DNA of 64,000 bases from Natronomonas marina (GCF_024298905.1 NZ_CP101154.1:496001-560000), one strand, 5' to 3'; numbered from the stretch's first letter, positions 16,838-27,616 are shown. The notes: generated by a model from the sequence alone, not told the origin. Made by a program: numbers and translations.

Positions 16838-18265
16838 TCAGCCGGCGTCGGCCTCGTCGGCCAGCGCCTCGATTTCCGTCCGGAAGGCGTCGGCCAGTTC
16901 GTCGGTGTCGGGCAGGAGGTTCGCGTCGGCCGCGATGCCCAGCCGGACGCCGCCGTCGTAGCTGAAGATGCTGATGCCGAGTCCCTGGTCGTTGGCCTGC
17001 GGCACCCAGAACATCACGTCCGTGACCTCCCGGCCCGCGAACTCGACGGTGTCGGTCGGTCCCGGCACGTTCGTCACCACGCCCGTCGCGCGGTCCTCGA
17101 ACTGCGCCATCAGCCAGTCCAGGACGGGCTCCGGCGAGCGCCCCCCGAACGTCAGCGTCAGATACATCAAAAACGCCTCGACGCCGGCCCTCTCGGCGCT
17201 CATCCGGTCGTGGATGATACGGATGCGCTCCTCGAGGTCGGGCGTCCCGATGGGCAGCGGGACGAAGGCCAGCCCGAAGTAGTTGCCCAGCGAGGCGTCC
17301 CGCTTCTCCATCGGCTTGAGGTTGACCGGCACCGTCACCCGGAGTTCGCGCCCGTCGACGGGTTCGCCGCGCTCGGAGAGCAGTCGACGGAAGGCGCCCG
17401 CGAGCGCCCCCATCAGTACGTCGTTGACCGTCGCGTCGTTCGCCCGGCCGATGGCCTTCACCGTCGCGAGGTCGATCTCGTCGGTCCAGCCGGCCCGCTT
17501 TGCGGTCCCGAGTTCGCCCCGGAGCGACGTCTCTATCTCGTCGTCCTGGGTCAGGAGGTTCACGCCCGTCTTCAGCGCCGTCCCCGCGAGCGAGACGGTA
17601 TCGAGGACGCCGCCACCGCCCAGCGACAGCCCGGTGTCGTCCCCGCCGCCCCGGTCGGTGTCGGTCTCGCGTTCGGCCGGGGTCGTCTCCGTCGCCTCGA
17701 CCGCCGTCCCCGCGCCGTCGGTGGCCGCCGCGTCGTCGAACTCGTCGACGCTCGGCGGGTCCGGGACGATGCCCATCGGCATCTCGATTTCGTCCGGGTC
17801 GTCAACCAGCCCGAACATGACGTACATCAGCGCGAACCCGTCGCCGATGCTGTGGTTGATGCGGAACGCGACCGCGTTGCCGTCGCCCGACCCGGCGCCG
17901 TCGATGAGGTACGCCTCCCACAGCGGCCGGCTCTCCTCCAGCGGCTGGCTCATCAGTCGGCTGACGAACCGCTGGAACGTCCCGTTGTCCTGCGGCTCCG
18001 GCAGCGCGACGTGCTGGACGTGGGTCTCGATGTCGAAGTCCTCGACCGTCTCCCAGTAGGGCCGACCGAGGAGCCGGTTGTGGCCGGCGACCCGCTGTTC
18101 GAACCGGTCGAACCGGAGCAGCCTCGCCTCGAGGCGCTCGCACAGTTCCTCGTAGCTGATGGCCTCGTCGAACCACAGGACCCCGGTGATGGTCGTCAGG
18201 TTGTCTATCGAGCCGATTCGCCGCCAGGCGTTGTCGGTCCCGGAGACCGGGTCGCGGTCGGTCAC
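16838..18265 (-). CDS. Wax ester synthase/diacylglycerol acyltransferase-like protein
   Basis: A protein of 475 residues from the GTG at 18265, resembling the WS/DGAT family that esterifies fatty alcohols or diacylglycerol with acyl-CoA. It begins with the typical N-terminal VSGTDNAWRRIG segment, has an active-site region NHSIGDG at about 133-139 in place of HHxxxDG (the second His, Asp and Gly are kept), and a C-terminal DUF1298-like block with NVPGPTDTVEFAG. I chose GTG because the 65 upstream in-frame residues are a basic, Arg-rich run unlike the rest, and GGGGGTG sits just ahead as a ribosome-binding site. An acidic low-complexity insert lies around residues 165-220. Confidence 0.8.
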   Translation of the reverse strand: MTDRDPVSGTDNAWRRIGSIDNLTTITGVLWFDEAISYEELCERLEARLLRFDRFEQRVAGHNRLLGRPYWETVEDFDIETHVQHVALPEPQDNGTFQRFVSRLMSQPLEESRPLWEAYLIDGAGSGDGNAVAFRINHSIGDGFALMYVMFGLVDDPDEIEMPMGIVPDPPSVDEFDDAAATDGAGTAVEATETTPAERETDTDRGGGDDTGLSLGGGGVLDTVSLAGTALKTGVNLLTQDDEIETSLRGELGTAKRAGWTDEIDLATVKAIGRANDATVNDVLMGALAGAFRRLLSERGEPVDGRELRVTVPVNLKPMEKRDASLGNYFGLAFVPLPIGTPDLEERIRIIHDRMSAERAGVEAFLMYLTLTFGGRSPEPVLDWLMAQFEDRATGVVTNVPGPTDTVEFAGREVTDVMFWVPQANDQGLGISIFSYDGGVRLGIAADANLLPDTDELADAFRTEIEALADEADAG

Positions 18266-18487
18266 CAGCGCACCCCCGACGGCCGGAGACGTCGCTCGAC
18301 CGCGCCGGTTCGTTCGCCCGGCGGGACGCCGTCGACGTGCGAGCCAGCCCGTACCATTTGGTTTCCGTTCGAACAGACGGGTGATGAAACTACTGCCGGA
18401 AAATAGCGGGTCCATACGGTCCGCTGTAACTGCTCCCCGGTGTGACCGGGGGTCGGTCACGCCGGAAACGACGTACGGCAGTCCGTA

Positions 18488-19186
18488 TCAGTCGTCGGCC
18501 GAGAGCCGCTCGGCGTCTTCGCTCGTCTCCGCCGTCTCGACGGCCCGCGCTTCGTCCTCCTCCCGTTCCTTCTTCGCCTTGATCTTCTTCATGCGGAATA
18601 TCTCCTCGCGCTCCTGCTCTTCGAGTTTCTGCTCGATGTACTCCTGGGCGTCCCGCAGTTCGGGCAGCAGTTTGAACTCCAGGGCGTTGACCCGGCGCTT
18701 GGTCTTCTCTATCTCCTCGAGCATCTTCTTCATCGCCGTCTCGACCTCGGCGGCGAGGATGATCGTCTCCAGCAGTTCCTCGTAGGCGTCGGCGGCCTCG
18801 TCGATGCGGGCGGAGGTGCCCACGAGCCCGTAGCCCCGCTGGTCGAGGCTCTTTTTGACCTTCGTCGACTCGATCTGCGGGACGACCACGCCCATGATGT
18901 TCTTCGACTGGGTCGTTATCTCGGGGTGTTCCTTCAGCGCGGCGGCGGCGCCCCGGACCGCCACGTCGCCCTCCATGGCCCGCGCCATGTTGATGGAGCG
19001 CTGGGCCCGCTCGTAGTCGTCGTCGAGGTCCGACCGGACGTCCTGGGCCTGGTCGAGGATGTCCATGAACTCCATGATGAGGCCGTCCCGCTTCTTCTCG
19101 AGCGTGTCGTGGCCCCGCTCGGAGAGCTCGATGCGGTCCTCGATGGCCATGAGGTTCTTCCGCGTCGGCTTGACGTCCTTGCTCAT
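18488..19186 (-). CDS. atpD: A-type ATP synthase subunit D
   Basis: Central-stalk subunit of the archaeal ATP synthase, connecting the catalytic A3B3 head to the membrane rotor. The 232 residues start [19 protein letters not shown] and form the long antiparallel coiled coil typical of subunit D, with a Glu/Lys-rich helix (about 170-215) and a short acidic tail. The ATG at 19186 is the family start; the longer open frame upstream is antisense noise over the preceding gene. It is the last gene of the operon, 29 bases after the RecA/KaiC-like gene. Confidence 0.95.
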   Translation of the reverse strand: MSKDVKPTRKNLMAIEDRIELSERGHDTLEKKRDGLIMEFMDILDQAQDVRSDLDDDYERAQRSINMARAMEGDVAVRGAAAALKEHPEITTQSKNIMGVVVPQIESTKVKKSLDQRGYGLVGTSARIDEAADAYEELLETIILAAEVETAMKKMLEEIEKTKRRVNALEFKLLPELRDAQEYIEQKLEEQEREEIFRMKKIKAKKEREEDEARAVETAETSEDAERLSADD

Positions 19187-19215
19187 CCTTGTGGTCGGGT
19201 TTCGGCCGAACGGGG

Positions 19216-19740
19216 TTAATCTTTTCCAGTTAGCTCCGGACGGACCCGAACCTCGTCGTCCTCGACGCGGACGACGGCGTCCATCAGCGTCGACAGCGCC
19301 GAAACCGTCCGCTCGTCGACCGCCGCCGGATCGAGGTGGAAGTGCATCGACGCCGACGACTCCGCACACCGCTCGGCGAGGCTGTGGACGAACTGGAAGA
19401 CCTGCTCGCGGTCGACGTACTGCAACAGCGCGCCGACGGAGTCGAAACACACCGCCGTCCCCGGCGACAGCGCCTCCTCGATGGTGATGCCCTGGCCGGT
19501 CAGATCGCCCGGCTCGACCCCCTCGCCGACGCCGAGCGAGCGGATCGGCGGCGCCTCCGCGAGTCGCTCCTCGAACCGTTCGCGGAGGTCGGCCTCCGTG
19601 AGCCCCCCGTAGCCGACGAACAGGACGCGGTCGCCCCGCCCCGAGAGCGCAGCACACGCGTCCGCGCCGGCCATCGTCGGTGCGAGAACCAGAACCGTCC
19701 TCGCGGATTCGGGCAGTCCCGGCTCGTCGGTCCCCCACAT
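19216..19740 (-). CDS. RecA/KaiC-like protein inside ATP synthase operon
   Basis: A 174-residue protein starting at the ATG at 19740. The central strand [30 protein letters not shown] resembles the Walker B and following helix of KaiC/RecA-like proteins, matching haloarchaeal DUF7504-type proteins, but no Walker A (GxxGxGKT) is visible, so ATP binding is doubtful. It sits between atpB and atpD on the same strand with gaps of 52 and 29 bases, so it is very probably transcribed with the ATP synthase. Function unknown. Confidence 0.7.
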   Translation of the reverse strand: MWGTDEPGLPESARTVLVLAPTMAGADACAALSGRGDRVLFVGYGGLTEADLRERFEERLAEAPPIRSLGVGEGVEPGDLTGQGITIEEALSPGTAVCFDSVGALLQYVDREQVFQFVHSLAERCAESSASMHFHLDPAAVDERTVSALSTLMDAVVRVEDDEVRVRPELTGKD

Positions 19741-19792
19741 GATGGTACAGTTCGGTCGAACAATCAAGAAGGCGTTGACTGTTTCGGCCGGC

Positions 19793-21211
19793 TCAGTCGG
19801 CCGCCTCGGCGACCTGCTCGTCGTCGACGTAGTACTCCTCGATGAGCTCCTCGTCGATGCGGTTCAGCTCCTCCTTGGGGAGTTCGCTGAGCAGGTCCCA
19901 GCCGATGTCCAGCGTCTCGCCGACGTCGCGGTCGGTGTCGTAGCCCTGCTGGACGAACTCCTCCTCGAAGGCGTCCGCGAAGTCGAGGTACTTGTTGTCA
20001 CGCTCGCTGAGTGCCTCCCGACCGACGATGTTCACGAGGTCCCGCAGGTCCTCGCCCTCCGCGTAGGCCGCGTACAGCTGGTCGGAGACGTCGGCGTGGT
20101 CCTCGCGGGTGTACCCCTCGCCGATGCCGTCGTCCATCAGCCGTGAGAGGCTCGGCAGCACGTTGACCGGCGGTTCGATGCCCTGGCTGTTGAGGTCCCG
20201 ATCGATGTAGATCTGCCCCTCCGTGATGTAGCCGGTCAGGTCCGGGATGGGGTGGGTGTCGTCGTCGCCCGGCATCGTCAGGATGGGAATCTGCGTGACC
20301 GACCCCTCCCGGCCCTCGATACGCCCGGCACGCTCGTACAGCGTCGCCAGGTCGGTGTACATGTATCCCGGATAGCCACGGCGACCCGGGACCTCCTCGC
20401 GGGCGGCGCCGATCTCACGGAGCGCCTCGCAGTAGTTGGTCATGTCCGTCAGGATGACCAGGACGTGGTACCCCTTGTCGAAGGCGAGGTACTCCGCCGT
20501 CGTCAGGGCCAGTCGCGGGGTGACCGTCCGCTCGACTGCGGGGTCGTCCGCGAGGTTCATGAAGACGACCGACCGCTCGAGGGCGCCCGTGCGCTCGAAG
20601 TCGTCCATGAACTCGTTGGCCTCCTCGGCCGTGATGCCCATCGCGCCGAAGATGACGGCGAACTCCGAGCCCTCGTCGTCGCCGCCCGATTCCGCTTCTT
20701 CGGGCACCGTCGCCTGGCGTGCGATCTGGAGTGCGAGTTCGTTGTGCGGCAGCCCCGACCCCGAGAAGATGGGGAGCTTCTGGCCGCGGATGAGCGTGTT
20801 CATCCCGTCGATGGCCGACACGCCCGTCTGGATGAACTCCTCGGGGTACTCGCGGGCCGTCGGGTTGATGGCCGCACCGACGATCTCGCGTTCCTCGTCG
20901 GGTTCGATCTCGGGACCGCCGTCGATGGGTTCGCCCGACCCCGACAGCACGCGACCGAGCAGTTCCTCGGTCAGCGGCATCTGCAGCGTCTCGCCGAGGA
21001 ACCGGACCGACGAGTTGCGGTCGATGCCCGAGGTTCCCTCGAAGACCTGGATGGCGACGTACTCGGAGGTCGTCTCCAGGACCTGGCCACGGCGGACGTC
21101 GCCGTTCGGCGTCTCGATCTCGACGATTTCGTCGTAGCCGACCGGTTCGTCGATCTCGGCGAACACCAGCGGACCGCTTATCTCCGTGATGGTCTTGTAT
21201 TCCTTCTGCAT
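19793..21211 (-). CDS. atpB: A-type ATP synthase subunit B
   Basis: Regulatory, non-catalytic nucleotide-binding subunit of the A3B3 head. The 472 residues open with the beta-barrel domain ([27 protein letters not shown]), keep the degenerate P-loop region [17 protein letters not shown] near 150 and the [20 protein letters not shown] segment near 325. Length and order are standard. It follows atpA with two bases between stop and start. Confidence 0.97.
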   Translation of the reverse strand: MQKEYKTITEISGPLVFAEIDEPVGYDEIVEIETPNGDVRRGQVLETTSEYVAIQVFEGTSGIDRNSSVRFLGETLQMPLTEELLGRVLSGSGEPIDGGPEIEPDEEREIVGAAINPTAREYPEEFIQTGVSAIDGMNTLIRGQKLPIFSGSGLPHNELALQIARQATVPEEAESGGDDEGSEFAVIFGAMGITAEEANEFMDDFERTGALERSVVFMNLADDPAVERTVTPRLALTTAEYLAFDKGYHVLVILTDMTNYCEALREIGAAREEVPGRRGYPGYMYTDLATLYERAGRIEGREGSVTQIPILTMPGDDDTHPIPDLTGYITEGQIYIDRDLNSQGIEPPVNVLPSLSRLMDDGIGEGYTREDHADVSDQLYAAYAEGEDLRDLVNIVGREALSERDNKYLDFADAFEEEFVQQGYDTDRDVGETLDIGWDLLSELPKEELNRIDEELIEEYYVDDEQVAEAAD

Positions 21212-21213
21212 GG

Positions 21214-22971
21214 TTAGTACATCTCCCGGAGCTGCTCGGTGATGTCGTCCTTCAGCTCCTCGATGTAGGCCTCGTAGTCGTCCTGGGTGTTCATCCGGTT
21301 GAGCCGCGAGACGGCGTCGATGTCGATGATCTCCTCGACGGGGACGCCGGCCTCCAGCGCCTCGAAGGCCTGGTCGTTGAAGTGCTGGATGGCCGTCAGC
21401 ATCAGGTGGGTCTTCTCCGGTTCACAGTAGGTGTCGACGTCGTGGAACGCGTTCTGCTGGAGCCACCCCTCGCGGATGTACCGGGCGACCTCCAGGGTCA
21501 GCTGCTGGTCTTCGGGCAGCGCGTCCTTGCCGACGAGCTGGACGATCTCCTGCAGTTCCGTCTCCTCGTCGAGGACGTCGACGGCCCACTGCCGCACCTC
21601 GGGGAACTCCTCGTCGACGTTCTCGCGCCACCAGGGGTCCAGCTGTTCGGTGTACAGCGAGTAGGACTCGTTCCAGTTGATCGAGGGGAAGTGCCGGCGC
21701 TCGGCGAGGTCGGCGTCCAGCGCCCAGAAGCACTTCACGATGCGGAGCGTGTTCTGGGTGACCGGCTCCGAGAAGTCACCGCCGGGCGGCGACACCGCGC
21801 CGATGACCGAGATGGAGCCCTCCGTGCCGTTGATGTTCTGGAACTTGCCGGCACGCTCGTAGAACTCGCTGAGTCGTGCCGCGAGGTAGGCCGGGTAGCC
21901 CTCCTCGCCGGGCATCTCCTCGAGCCGCGAGGAGATCTCGCGCATGGCCTCGGCCCACCGCGAGGTGGAGTCGGCCATCAGCGCGACGTCGTAGCCCATG
22001 TCGCGGTAGTACTCGGCGATGGTGATGCCGGTGTACACGCAGGATTCGCGGGCCGCGACCGGCATGTTCGAGGTGTTGGCGATGAGACACGTCCGACTCA
22101 TCAGCGGCTTGCCGGTCTTGGGGTCCTCCAGTTCCGGGAAGTCCTCGATGACCTCGGTCATCTCGTTGCCGCGCTCGCCGCAGCCGACGTAGACGACGAT
22201 GTCGGCGTCGGCCCACTTGGCGAGCTGGTGCTGGGTGACCGTCTTCCCGGAGCCGAACGGCCCCGGAATCGCCGCGGTGCCGCCCTTGGCGATGGGGAAG
22301 AGGCCGTCCAGCACGCGCTGGCCGCTGACGAGCGGCGTCGTCGGCGTCTCCTTCTCGACGGTCGGGCGGGGCTCCCGGACGGGCCACTCCTGGCGCATCC
22401 GAATCTCCTCGCCGCTCGACAGTTCGACGACCGTCTCGTCGACGGTGAAGTCCCCGGACTCGACCGAAGTGACCTCGCCGCCCTCGTAGTCCGGCGGCAC
22501 CAGCACTTTGTGGTCGATGCTCTCGGTCTCGGGGACGGTACCGACGACGTCGCCCGACGAGACCTCCTCGCCCTCGGAGACCTCGGGTTCGAACTCCCAG
22601 GTCTTCTCGAGGTCGATGCCCGGCGCGTCGACGCCGCGGTCGAGGAAGGCTCCCATCTGCTCTTCGAGGACGTCCAGCGGGCGCTGGACGCCGTCGTAGA
22701 TACTGTCCATCATGCCGGGGCCGAGGTCGACGGTCAGCGGCTCGCCGGTGTTTGCGACCGGTTCGCCGGGGGCGACGTCGGAGGTCTCCTCGTAGACCTG
22801 GATGGTGGTGATGTTGCCCTCGATTTCGATGACCTCGCCCATCAGCCCCTCGTCGCCGACGTAGACGACGTCGTTCATGCGGGCGTCGAGGTCGACGGCG
22901 GTCACGACCGGACCGCTGACGCTCTCGATGACGCCCTCGCTCGTGGTTTCGGTGTCGGTTGCTTGACTCAT
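21214..22971 (-). CDS. atpA: A-type ATP synthase subunit A (catalytic)
   Basis: Catalytic subunit that makes or hydrolyses ATP. The 585 residues include the N-terminal barrel, the non-homologous insert, Walker [10 protein letters not shown] near residue 238, the [32 protein letters not shown] block near 335, and a helical C-terminal domain. No intein is present, although this gene carries one in some archaea. The start at 22971 lies two bases after the atpF stop. Confidence 0.98.
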   Translation of the reverse strand: MSQATDTETTSEGVIESVSGPVVTAVDLDARMNDVVYVGDEGLMGEVIEIEGNITTIQVYEETSDVAPGEPVANTGEPLTVDLGPGMMDSIYDGVQRPLDVLEEQMGAFLDRGVDAPGIDLEKTWEFEPEVSEGEEVSSGDVVGTVPETESIDHKVLVPPDYEGGEVTSVESGDFTVDETVVELSSGEEIRMRQEWPVREPRPTVEKETPTTPLVSGQRVLDGLFPIAKGGTAAIPGPFGSGKTVTQHQLAKWADADIVVYVGCGERGNEMTEVIEDFPELEDPKTGKPLMSRTCLIANTSNMPVAARESCVYTGITIAEYYRDMGYDVALMADSTSRWAEAMREISSRLEEMPGEEGYPAYLAARLSEFYERAGKFQNINGTEGSISVIGAVSPPGGDFSEPVTQNTLRIVKCFWALDADLAERRHFPSINWNESYSLYTEQLDPWWRENVDEEFPEVRQWAVDVLDEETELQEIVQLVGKDALPEDQQLTLEVARYIREGWLQQNAFHDVDTYCEPEKTHLMLTAIQHFNDQAFEALEAGVPVEEIIDIDAVSRLNRMNTQDDYEAYIEELKDDITEQLREMY

Positions 22972-22973
22972 GA

Positions 22974-23294
22974 TTAATCTTCCATCAGGTCGATGCCGAT
23001 GGCGCGTTTGATCTGCTCGCGCAGGTTGCCCGAACCGGTGCCGCCGCCCAGCGTGACGACGACCGGTTCGACGCTCGTTTCGACGCGCTGTCGAACTGTA
23101 CGGGAGAGTCGCTCGACGTCCTCGTCGTGCATCACGACGATGCCGACCTCGGCGTCGTCGAGCACGGCTTCGACGGCGTCGTCGAGGCGTTCTTCCTTCT
23201 CGGCGTCCGGCACGTTCTCGAACCGGCGGACGCCCGCCAGCCGGAAGCCGGTCGTGAAGTCCGGACTGCCGACGACGGCGATTTCCTGGCTCAT
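22974..23294 (-). CDS. atpF: A-type ATP synthase subunit F
   Basis: Small central-stalk subunit (106 residues) with a CheY-like fold: [19 protein letters not shown] at the N-terminus and [15 protein letters not shown] in the middle, closing with an amphipathic helix ([17 protein letters not shown]) that contacts the catalytic head. It starts at the ATG at 23294, overlapping the atpC stop by four bases (ATGA), so the two are translationally coupled. Confidence 0.95.
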   Translation of the reverse strand: MSQEIAVVGSPDFTTGFRLAGVRRFENVPDAEKEERLDDAVEAVLDDAEVGIVVMHDEDVERLSRTVRQRVETSVEPVVVTLGGGTGSGNLREQIKRAIGIDLMED

Positions 23295-24352
23295 TCTATC
23301 ACCAGTTCCTCCTCGATTTCCTCGACGGACAGCCCTGCCTCGCGACCGCGGGCGACCGCCCGGACGTTCTCGACCTCGCGCTCCTTTGCGAGCACGTACG
23401 ACAGCACCGGACATATCGACAGCGGATAGCGGTTCGACAGCTTCCCGGAGTACTGCAGCAGCGCCGCGTCCAGGGCGTGCTCGAACCCGATGAGCGACTC
23501 GGCGTCGGCCAGTTCGTCCAGCGCCGTCGAGAGGTCGTCCCCGTAGGGACTCTCCCGGATGCGCTCGACCAGTTCGTCGACGTTCGTCGCGAGCTGTCGG
23601 AGCTCGTCGGGGCCGAACAGCTGCCCGCCCTCGATGAAGTACTCGGCGGGGTCGATGTCGGCGCCGCTTCGGGCCAGCCGGAGCGCGTTCCGGACGTTCC
23701 GGAAGTCGATTTCGGCCTCGAGGAACTCGCGGTACAGCGCCCGCGGCGAGTCCGGCTCGGGGATTCCGGTGTCGTCCAGCAGGTGCGCGTAGAAGGCGCG
23801 GTCGACGGCGTTCTCCAGCGGGACGAGGACGCCCTCGCTCTCGAAGTCGGGCATGGCCTCGGCGAGGGGGTCGCCGAAGATGGTGTTCGAGAGGCTCTCG
23901 ACGACCTCTTCGATGCGAGTCGACTCCACCAGCCGGTCGAGGAAGTCGTCGGAGAACTCGCCCGTCCGGATGAGGTCGTCCTCGACATCCGCGGAGTCGG
24001 CGTCGGTGTAGACGCCCCGAATGACCGTCTTGACGTTCCAGGCGTCGAACTTCCGGAGGTAGTTGGCGATGTAGCCGTACAGCGGCCCCTCCGCCCACGA
24101 CAACAGGTCGTCGAAGTGCTTGGCGAGGTTCCGGTTCAGGGCGTACTCGACGAGGTCGACGCCCGAGTGCCGCGCACCCAGGGCGTTCATCTCCGTCTCG
24201 TACTCCGTCTCCTCCATGAACCGGGCGATCTCGCTGGGGCCCATTCGGACCAGCTTCCGGTAGTCGTCGGCGTCGAAGAGCTTCGCCTTCCGCGAGCGGA
24301 CTCGCGCCGTGACGTATTCGTAGTTCGAACTCCCTTCGGTTCTGACGCTCAT
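23291..24352 (-). CDS. atpC: A-type ATP synthase subunit C
   Basis: Socket protein (353 residues) that docks the central stalk onto the c-ring, homologous to eukaryotic V-ATPase subunit d. It is mostly helical and acidic and shows the N-terminal [25 protein letters not shown] and later [14 protein letters not shown] typical of the family. It overlaps both atpE and atpF by four bases. Confidence 0.95.
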   Translation of the reverse strand: MSVRTEGSSNYEYVTARVRSRKAKLFDADDYRKLVRMGPSEIARFMEETEYETEMNALGARHSGVDLVEYALNRNLAKHFDDLLSWAEGPLYGYIANYLRKFDAWNVKTVIRGVYTDADSADVEDDLIRTGEFSDDFLDRLVESTRIEEVVESLSNTIFGDPLAEAMPDFESEGVLVPLENAVDRAFYAHLLDDTGIPEPDSPRALYREFLEAEIDFRNVRNALRLARSGADIDPAEYFIEGGQLFGPDELRQLATNVDELVERIRESPYGDDLSTALDELADAESLIGFEHALDAALLQYSGKLSNRYPLSICPVLSYVLAKEREVENVRAVARGREAGLSVEEIEEELVIE

Positions 24353-24930
24353 TCTTCGAAGAGACGCGCGCTGATCTCGCGCAGGTTCTCCTCCCAGACG
24401 TCGTCGAGGACGGAGTCGAACGTGTTGTTCACCCGGACCCGCGACTCGTCGGACTCGACGACGACGCCGCCGAGACAGTCGACGGGGTCGCCGACGGAGA
24501 AGCCCCCGAAGTCGTCGACCACGGTTTCGAGCAACTCGGCGTCGTCGGCGCGGCCGTGGACGCGGACCGTCTCCTGGTCGTCGAACTCCTCGGCTGCGGC
24601 CTCGAGCAACGCCCGGGTCAGCTGTTCGCGCTCGTCGCCGTCGATGTCGGCGATGCGAGCTTCCACGTCGTCGCGGACATCCTCGAGCACCTCGCGGCGT
24701 GCCTCGAGGCGCTCCTGTTTGGCCTCGAGCTTCGCACTGGAGAGCTTCTGCTCGCGCTCCTGGGAGATCTCCCGTTCGACCTCGCGTTCGGCCTCCTCGT
24801 GAATCTCCTCGGCGTCGCGCTCGGCGTCCTCGATGATCTCCTCGGCGCGGCGCTCGCCGTCCGTGCGAATCTCCTCCGCACGCGCGCGGGCTTCGTCTCG
24901 GATGTCCTCTACGACCGTATCAAGGCTCAT
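24349..24930 (-). CDS. atpE: A-type ATP synthase subunit E
   Basis: Peripheral-stalk subunit (193 residues). Residues about 1-90 form a long Glu/Arg/Ala coiled coil that pairs with subunit H; the C-terminal globular part binds the catalytic head. It starts at 24930 and overlaps atpC by four bases. Family length is normal. Confidence 0.95.
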   Translation of the reverse strand: MSLDTVVEDIRDEARARAEEIRTDGERRAEEIIEDAERDAEEIHEEAEREVEREISQEREQKLSSAKLEAKQERLEARREVLEDVRDDVEARIADIDGDEREQLTRALLEAAAEEFDDQETVRVHGRADDAELLETVVDDFGGFSVGDPVDCLGGVVVESDESRVRVNNTFDSVLDDVWEENLREISARLFEE

Positions 24931-24952
24931 AGTGGTGAAAGAACGGCGGGGG

Positions 24953-25204
24953 TTACCCGACCAGGAAGATGGTGACGAACGCGATGATGATCAGCGTCTC
25001 GGGCAGCGCCGTGAAGATGAGACCGGGGACGAACATGTCGTCGTCCTCGGCGACGGCGCCGACCGCGGCCGACCCGATGCCGCGCTGGGCGTAGCCGGTA
25101 CCGAGAGCGCCGAGGCCGACCGCGATGGCCGCCGCCCCGTTCTCCGACAGTGCCGGTCCACCGTTCTGCAGTACCACGTTGGCGAGTTCGGTTGCTTCGA
25201 GCAT
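24953..25204 (-). CDS. atpK: A-type ATP synthase subunit K (c-ring proteolipid)
   Basis: Rotor-ring subunit of 83 residues with two membrane helices: GGPALSENGAAAIAVGLGALGTGYAQRGIGSAAVGAV and FVPGLIFTALPETLIIIAFVTIFLVG have between them the polar loop. The carboxylate in ALPETL on helix 2 is the expected ion-binding Glu. One hairpin per subunit means the single, not duplicated, form. Confidence 0.95.
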   Translation of the reverse strand: MLEATELANVVLQNGGPALSENGAAAIAVGLGALGTGYAQRGIGSAAVGAVAEDDDMFVPGLIFTALPETLIIIAFVTIFLVG

Positions 25205-25372
25205 AGTTTGTAGGTCCCGATTACTGCGTTTCGGACAGTTCGATTTGCTCCCTTCGGAGCTATAAAGCTTCCCAAATACGACTACCGAGACCCTCGATTA
25301 CGGGGGATACGGAGCGACCGCTGTCCGCCCGAGAACCCGCGACCTGTCCGATTTCGATGATAGTTGGTGAGC

Positions 25373-27616
25373 CTATTCCTCGGCCGTGAACGTCCGGTCG
25401 TAGCCGAACGGCGAGTAGTCCTCGCCGCCGTCCTCGTAGAACTTCGAGAAGAACTCGAAGTACTCCAGTCGGACGCTCTGGATGCCCGCCGAGGTGATGC
25501 CGAGCAACAGTACCACGAGGTGACCGACGAGCAGCACGAGCACGCCACCCAGGAGCGCGCCGGCACCGCCGTGGAGCAGCCCGGGGAACATCACGGCCTC
25601 GGCGCCGTACTCGGTCCGGGCGTACTCCGGCCCGTGGGTGAGCAGGAAGTGGAACTCGCCGTCGTGCTCGTAGGCGCCGAAGAACAGGAGGTTGACCGCG
25701 AAGGCCATCCCCGCCTTGGCGAGCAGCACCGCGGCGATGCGGAGGTACGAGAGGACGTGAGCGAGCACCTGGTGGGCCTCGACGAGTTCGTGCGTCGGGC
25801 CGATGGCGAGAAGCACCAGCCCCAGGACGGCCAGCCCGATGCCGACGAACCCGACGACCGGTGGGAAGCCGGCGAAGCCGAGTTCGAAGGCCGCTCCCTC
25901 GCCGCTGTTGAAGACCGTGAACAGCAGGTCCGGCTTGGGGCCGCCGCTTCCGTACGGCTCGGGGGCGCCGACGGTGCTGAAGATGAACAGCCACAGGCCG
26001 TTCAGCGTCAGCAGCCAGGCGCCGACCTCCTCGATAGCGGCCCGGAGCCCGTGGAACGTGTACTCCTCGATGAACTCGAAGGTCCACGCGAGGTTCAGGT
26101 GGAAGACGCCGAACAGGGCGGTGAGGACGAACCAGGCCTCGGCGTAGAACGACTTCGCCGGCTGGAGGCCCTTCTTGATGAAGGGCGCCGTGTACACCGA
26201 ACTGATGGCGGGGAGCGTGTCGAGGTGGAGACCGAACACCTCACCGTAGAGGATGCCGAAGACGAACGTCGAGATGCCGGCCGCTGCGGCGACCTTCCCG
26301 AAGTTCTGGAAGGTCTCCGAGTCGAAGTTCCGGATCATGTAGTAGCCGATGGCCGTGTAGATGAGTCCGTAGCCGATGTCCCCGATCATGAAGCCGAACA
26401 TGAGCGGGAACGTCAGGAAGAGGACGAACGTCGGGTCCAGTTCCGTGTACTTCGGCTTGCCGACCGCCTGGGTCAGCAGTTCGAAGGGCCGGACGCCCGA
26501 GGGGTTGTCCTGCTCTGTCGGCGGCTCGCTGTCGCTCATCGCGCGGTCGCCGGTGGCGTGGCCGCCGTCGGCCCGGACCTCGTCGTCGCCGGCGCCGTCG
26601 GTTGCGACCGGCTCGCCGACGCCCGGCTCCTGGGTGTCGTCGTCGTGGTCGGTCTCGCCGTGGTCGACGAAGGAACTGTCGCGGTAGTCGGCCCGTTCCA
26701 GTTCCTCGACCTCGACGTGGTCGCCGACCGACGACTGCAGCGCCTCCGCGAGGTCGGTGAACCGCTCGCTGGGAATCCACCCCTCGGAGACGAAAGCGTT
26801 GTCGGTCGTCGCGAAGTTCAGCGGTGCCTCGCTCTTCTGGACCCCGACGGCGAGTTTCTCCTCGGCGGCGAGCAGGAAGTCCGCGACCTCGTGTTTCAGG
26901 TCCTCGAGTTCGTTCTCGACGGTCTCGAGCTTCGATTCGACCTCGGTTCGTCGGCTCTGGAGGTCGTCGATGTAGGCTCCGGGACTCGTCGCCTCCCCGC
27001 CGTCTCCGAGGTCGGGAATGTCGTACTCCGTGAACGGCGTCCCGACCAGGGCGTCCTCGATGTCGACGGCCGGCGAGACGAAGAGGGCGACGTACTCGTC
27101 TTCGGAGAAGACGTCGAAGGCGTCGACATCCTCGGCGTCGACGAGCGCACGCCGGAGCTCCTCGGCGTCGCCCTCGCCGACGGCGGTCGAAAGCGTTTCG
27201 TAGCCGGAGAGCAGGTCGAGGTCGATGCCCAGTTCCGCGAACGGGCGGGCCGTCTCGATCTTCTCGTCGATGTCGCGCAGTTCGTCCTCCAGATTCGAGC
27301 GACGGTCGTCGAGTTCGTTGACCCTCGTCCGGGTCCGCTCGAGTTCCTCGTCGAGTTCGTCGTCCTCGAGGATGCGGACGCGGCCCGCGTCCTCGTCGGA
27401 CACCTCGAGGGTACTCTTCAGCGCCCGGACGGTGACGAGTTTCTCGGAGGCCTCGTCGGCGCCCTCGACGGGGTCGCCGACGGAGAAGCCCTCCCAGGCG
27501 TCGTCGTAATCGGTGACGTGCAGCAGGTTCAGGTCGTGAATGGTCTCGACGGTCTCGTCCATCACGCGCTTGGATCCCGTCACCGAGACCCGGCTCATCC
27601 GCTTAGGTCTGAGCAT
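25373..27616 (-). CDS. atpI: A-type ATP synthase subunit I (membrane a subunit)
   Basis: Large membrane subunit (747 residues) that forms the ion path next to the c-ring. The N-terminal half is cytoplasmic and rich in coiled coil; the C-terminal half from about residue 395 has seven or so membrane helices with the conserved LTYL-like and ATHVLSYLRIAAVLLAKAGMAFAVN helix. Between about 305 and 375 lies a very acidic His/Asp/Gly-rich insert. The ATG at 27616 overlaps atpH; a second ATG at 27598 (MSRVSVTG) lies just after the atpH stop, and either could be used. Confidence 0.95.
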   Translation of the reverse strand: MLRPKRMSRVSVTGSKRVMDETVETIHDLNLLHVTDYDDAWEGFSVGDPVEGADEASEKLVTVRALKSTLEVSDEDAGRVRILEDDELDEELERTRTRVNELDDRRSNLEDELRDIDEKIETARPFAELGIDLDLLSGYETLSTAVGEGDAEELRRALVDAEDVDAFDVFSEDEYVALFVSPAVDIEDALVGTPFTEYDIPDLGDGGEATSPGAYIDDLQSRRTEVESKLETVENELEDLKHEVADFLLAAEEKLAVGVQKSEAPLNFATTDNAFVSEGWIPSERFTDLAEALQSSVGDHVEVEELERADYRDSSFVDHGETDHDDDTQEPGVGEPVATDGAGDDEVRADGGHATGDRAMSDSEPPTEQDNPSGVRPFELLTQAVGKPKYTELDPTFVLFLTFPLMFGFMIGDIGYGLIYTAIGYYMIRNFDSETFQNFGKVAAAAGISTFVFGILYGEVFGLHLDTLPAISSVYTAPFIKKGLQPAKSFYAEAWFVLTALFGVFHLNLAWTFEFIEEYTFHGLRAAIEEVGAWLLTLNGLWLFIFSTVGAPEPYGSGGPKPDLLFTVFNSGEGAAFELGFAGFPPVVGFVGIGLAVLGLVLLAIGPTHELVEAHQVLAHVLSYLRIAAVLLAKAGMAFAVNLLFFGAYEHDGEFHFLLTHGPEYARTEYGAEAVMFPGLLHGGAGALLGGVLVLLVGHLVVLLLGITSAGIQSVRLEYFEFFSKFYEDGGEDYSPFGYDRTFTAEE

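Noticed and set aside
16433-18406. A 657-codon antisense frame over the acyltransferase
   Set aside because: Mirror of the real gene; repetitive Arg/Val/Asp composition and no start signals.
18266-18460. Longer N-terminus of the acyltransferase
   Set aside because: The 65 extra residues are Arg-rich and unlike the family start; a GTG with a good ribosome-binding site lies at 18265.
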